Of a DNA stretch of 64,000 nt, positions 61,708 through 64,000 are shown one piece after another. A program made the position numbers and the translations under genes. Source of the stretch: Linum tenue (lineage: Eukaryota > Streptophyta > Magnoliopsida > Malpighiales > Linaceae); the NCBI GenBank assembly GCA_946122785.1, contig CAMGYJ010000010.1, positions 53,134,162 to 53,198,161 of the forward strand, given 5' to 3'. A model generated the notes under the pieces. That model was given only the letters and a program-made list of their open reading frames with translations. It ran no database searches and was not told where the DNA came from. The stretch's first letter is position 1. Each line of letters begins with the position of its first letter.

Positions 61708-63586
61708 ATGCAGCAATCCACAACCTTCCGTGAACTCCATCTGGGAACCAACAACATTTTCCTCATGGCACGCCTACTGAACATCTGGACAGAATGTGAC
61801 CCCTGTGAAACTACATCTGCTACCTCTATACAAATGCTTTGGCTAGACAAAGAGGTACGTCTATAAAAAACAAAACTACTTCCTGCTTATACTTTAAACA
61901 TAGAATGTTTAGTGAACACATGTTTCCAACATTGTAACTGCTATAGGGACAGCTTATGGAAGCTGTTGTGCGATGTGGAAACTCTCCTGACATGTGTTCA
62001 GACATGAACCTTGGTTGTCTCTACACCATGATAAACCCAACTGTGATACCGGCTAAATCTGAACGTCGAATTGCACCTTCCACTTTGAGATTGTCTTTCA
62101 CAAATAGAGGTGCGTTCGAAGGAATCCATGAATATCGCAGCACCATGAATTTTCCAGATGACTATGCCCATCAAGTCCTTTGTGATTACAGTGTTTCTCC
62201 TGCAAGTCTCCCACTCTGTTACTCAGGTATTTCTTCTTCATACTTAACCAACTGAACACAGCATCCTGCATCTTAAATTGATGCACAGAATATTTTATTT
62301 CCCTAAATATAATATTTACAGACCACATGCAACCAAATAACTCAACCAGATTCATGCTTCAGAAATCACAGGATGCGTGACGCACATAACAGAACCACTT
62401 AGGGTCAATTCTGATACATTTATGTTCCAAATCTATCTTGAAGACATGAGGTATGCTTCGAAATCAGTTTATGTTTTATACGTTTGAATGGAAATGGGTC
62501 TGTATTAACACTCATTAGTTGTCTTCCAACTTCATAGTGGCAATAAAGGACTTGTGAGCTACATCGGAACGCGGATTAAACAATTCATTCATAGTGCTGA
62601 TGGAAGCGAGGTGCATTATCCTCTGATCATTACAGCAACAGGCCTCACCCGAAATATCCACGAATTCACCCATATTCCGCCGTTTTGTTTAGTGACATCT
62701 CCTGGGACCCGTCTCATTGTGCAACCATACAATGAAACGACACATCTTTTAATGAACAGGTATGCTGTACTATTTGCATCTTTCTTTTCATTATATGCAT
62801 CCAGTTAGCTAATTGAACACAACAAACCTACTAGGTTCTTTCATAACAGATTGCCAGTGGACATCATTGACTACAGCTCGAAGGAGCGCCTTGGATACCT
62901 TCGGCGCAAGATTCCTCCCAGAATTTCACTGCTGGAATTGAAGACCAAAGTTCCATTAGGAGAAATGGAAACTGAGGTGACTTTCCTTACCTTCTTTGTG
63001 CAACTGTAGATTGTTAAGCAAGTATATATGAAAATTATCAAGCATCCTCAGGTGCCCTTCCAACAAAATAAATGTTTTAGTTACTCACAAAAACTGGATT
63101 TGACATTTTTCCTAATTCAATCCGTGTGACAGATACTCTATCGATGCAAATTGAAGATACTTAAGTTCCATCTTGGTTCTGAGACCTGCAAAACTTTTCC
63201 TGAAGACACTGAGTATTTCCAAATTACGACTACTTTTCTTTTCCTTATTGTTAAGTAACAATTCATTGCTACCACATCTCTAATCTACGTATACGTTTAG
63301 ATTGTACTACGAATTGCAGGCTGAATGCGAATCAGGAAATCACACCGCAACAATAGTTCTGAATCATCAACCTTCTCTTGCTCTAATCCGTATGCCACCG
63401 CTCGAGTTCCAAATGATGCCATATGACGAGAGAGTTGAGTTGCTCAGAACATTCTGCAATGTTCAGCTAATGGCAGAACTGTACATCGTGGGATTAGAAG
63501 ATTCAGATGAACCACACATCCGCATGTTTGCGATTTGGGATTCAAAAGCATTTCAGCCATTGCGAGAACTTAAATTGCGCATCTGA
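61708..63586 (+). CDS. RPA1-like protein, locus D (intact, no zinc ribbon)
   Basis: Seven exons, 61708-61854, 61947-62226, 62363-62450, 62538-62759, 62850-62976, 63133-63212 and 63301-63586, sum to 1230 bases (409 aa) with consistent phase. DBD-A: FRELHLGTNNIFLMARLLNIW and LGCLYTMINPTVIPA. DBD-B: EITGCVTHITEPLRVNSD and GLVSYIGTRIKQF. DBD-C: ILYRCKLKILKFHLGSE joins ELYYELQAECESGNHTATIV with no CxxC ribbon between, then LEFQMMPYDERVELLRTF. Plant RPA1 proteins are normally over 600 aa and have the ribbon, so this is a short form. It likely binds single-stranded DNA or is on the way to new use; function is inferred from fold only. It shares exon-boundary positions with loci A-C, which supports common descent. 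Confidence 0.8.
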
Positions 63587-64000
63587 CCGAAGTCCTTACA
63601 TTGCAGTCAAAGAAGGTACATTCCTTCCTACTTTTGTTTTGCATTCAGTGGAACATTAGTGTTCGTGGGCACAACCATTTTTTGCGCACTAATAAATACC
63701 CACATGTCTGTTCTTATTGCAGCTCTTAGGACTAAGGAACGAATTGGGTTGTTGCCTGAGGAAGGATCAAAGTAAGGCAGGCCCAGAAGACATGGATTGC
63801 AACATTATTAGTTAATTCGATCTTTTGAGAATTGGAATAGTCCATCTTTATTTCCATTCTGAACATAAACTGTTCTGGTACGTTGTGTATGGTAGCTACC
63901 CTTTAAGCTCAACCATCCAAATAGTTCAGATCTAAACAATGTACTTGGCAATGCACGTTCGTATTTTATTCGTCTTAGTTATGCCCTTTCTGCAGTTCCT
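63587..64000. other. Downstream of locus D
   Basis: Possibly extra 3' exons or UTR of locus D: an acceptor at about 63722 is followed by a short open stretch (RTKERIGLLPEEGSK) and a stop. Nothing else is recognised before the window end. Confidence 0.35.

Overview
The window is nuclear DNA of a dicot-like land plant. It has spliced genes with GT-AG introns, plant-only families (strigolactone-pathway CCD7, a CC-NBS-LRR resistance protein, an SGR2-type phospholipase, farnesyl diphosphate synthase) and several classes of plant transposon. An asterid is possible but I cannot establish the species.

From 1 to 31.8 kb the window is ordinary gene space. It holds, in order, a KH-domain RNA-binding protein (minus, cut by the window start), an SGR2-like DDHD phospholipase (plus, 21 exons, head-to-head with the KH gene), a one-exon GH81 endo-beta-1,3-glucanase, farnesyl diphosphate synthase (minus, 12 exons, 342 aa), a GH28 polygalacturonase (minus, 4 exons) and an intact CNL resistance gene (minus, 938 aa). 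These genes belong to unrelated pathways and I see no functional cluster.

Between and inside them lie mobile elements whose ends can be read directly. There are three non-autonomous TIR elements with 8-bp target-site duplications (hAT-like; one sits in a polygalacturonase intron), a probable solo LTR with a 45-57 bp minisatellite in its U3, and a 5'-truncated LINE flanked by a perfect 15-bp duplication.

From 37.1 to 41.3 kb is a complete six-exon CCD7 gene (strigolactone biosynthesis). From 41.7 kb to the end the region changes character. A Helitron with an apparently intact RepHel protein (HUH nuclease plus PIF1-type helicase) and an RPA1-like gene starts 374 bp from the CCD7 start codon, in the opposite direction. 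It is followed by an OB-fold-like gene and three more divergent RPA1-like loci, one of them frameshifted. This 22-kb concentration of single-stranded-DNA-binding genes next to a rolling-circle transposon is the most unusual part of the window.

Exon limits were placed by eye from splice sites and reading phase. For SGR2, FPS, CCD7, polygalacturonase and RPA-like locus D the summed exon lengths are multiples of three, which supports those models.
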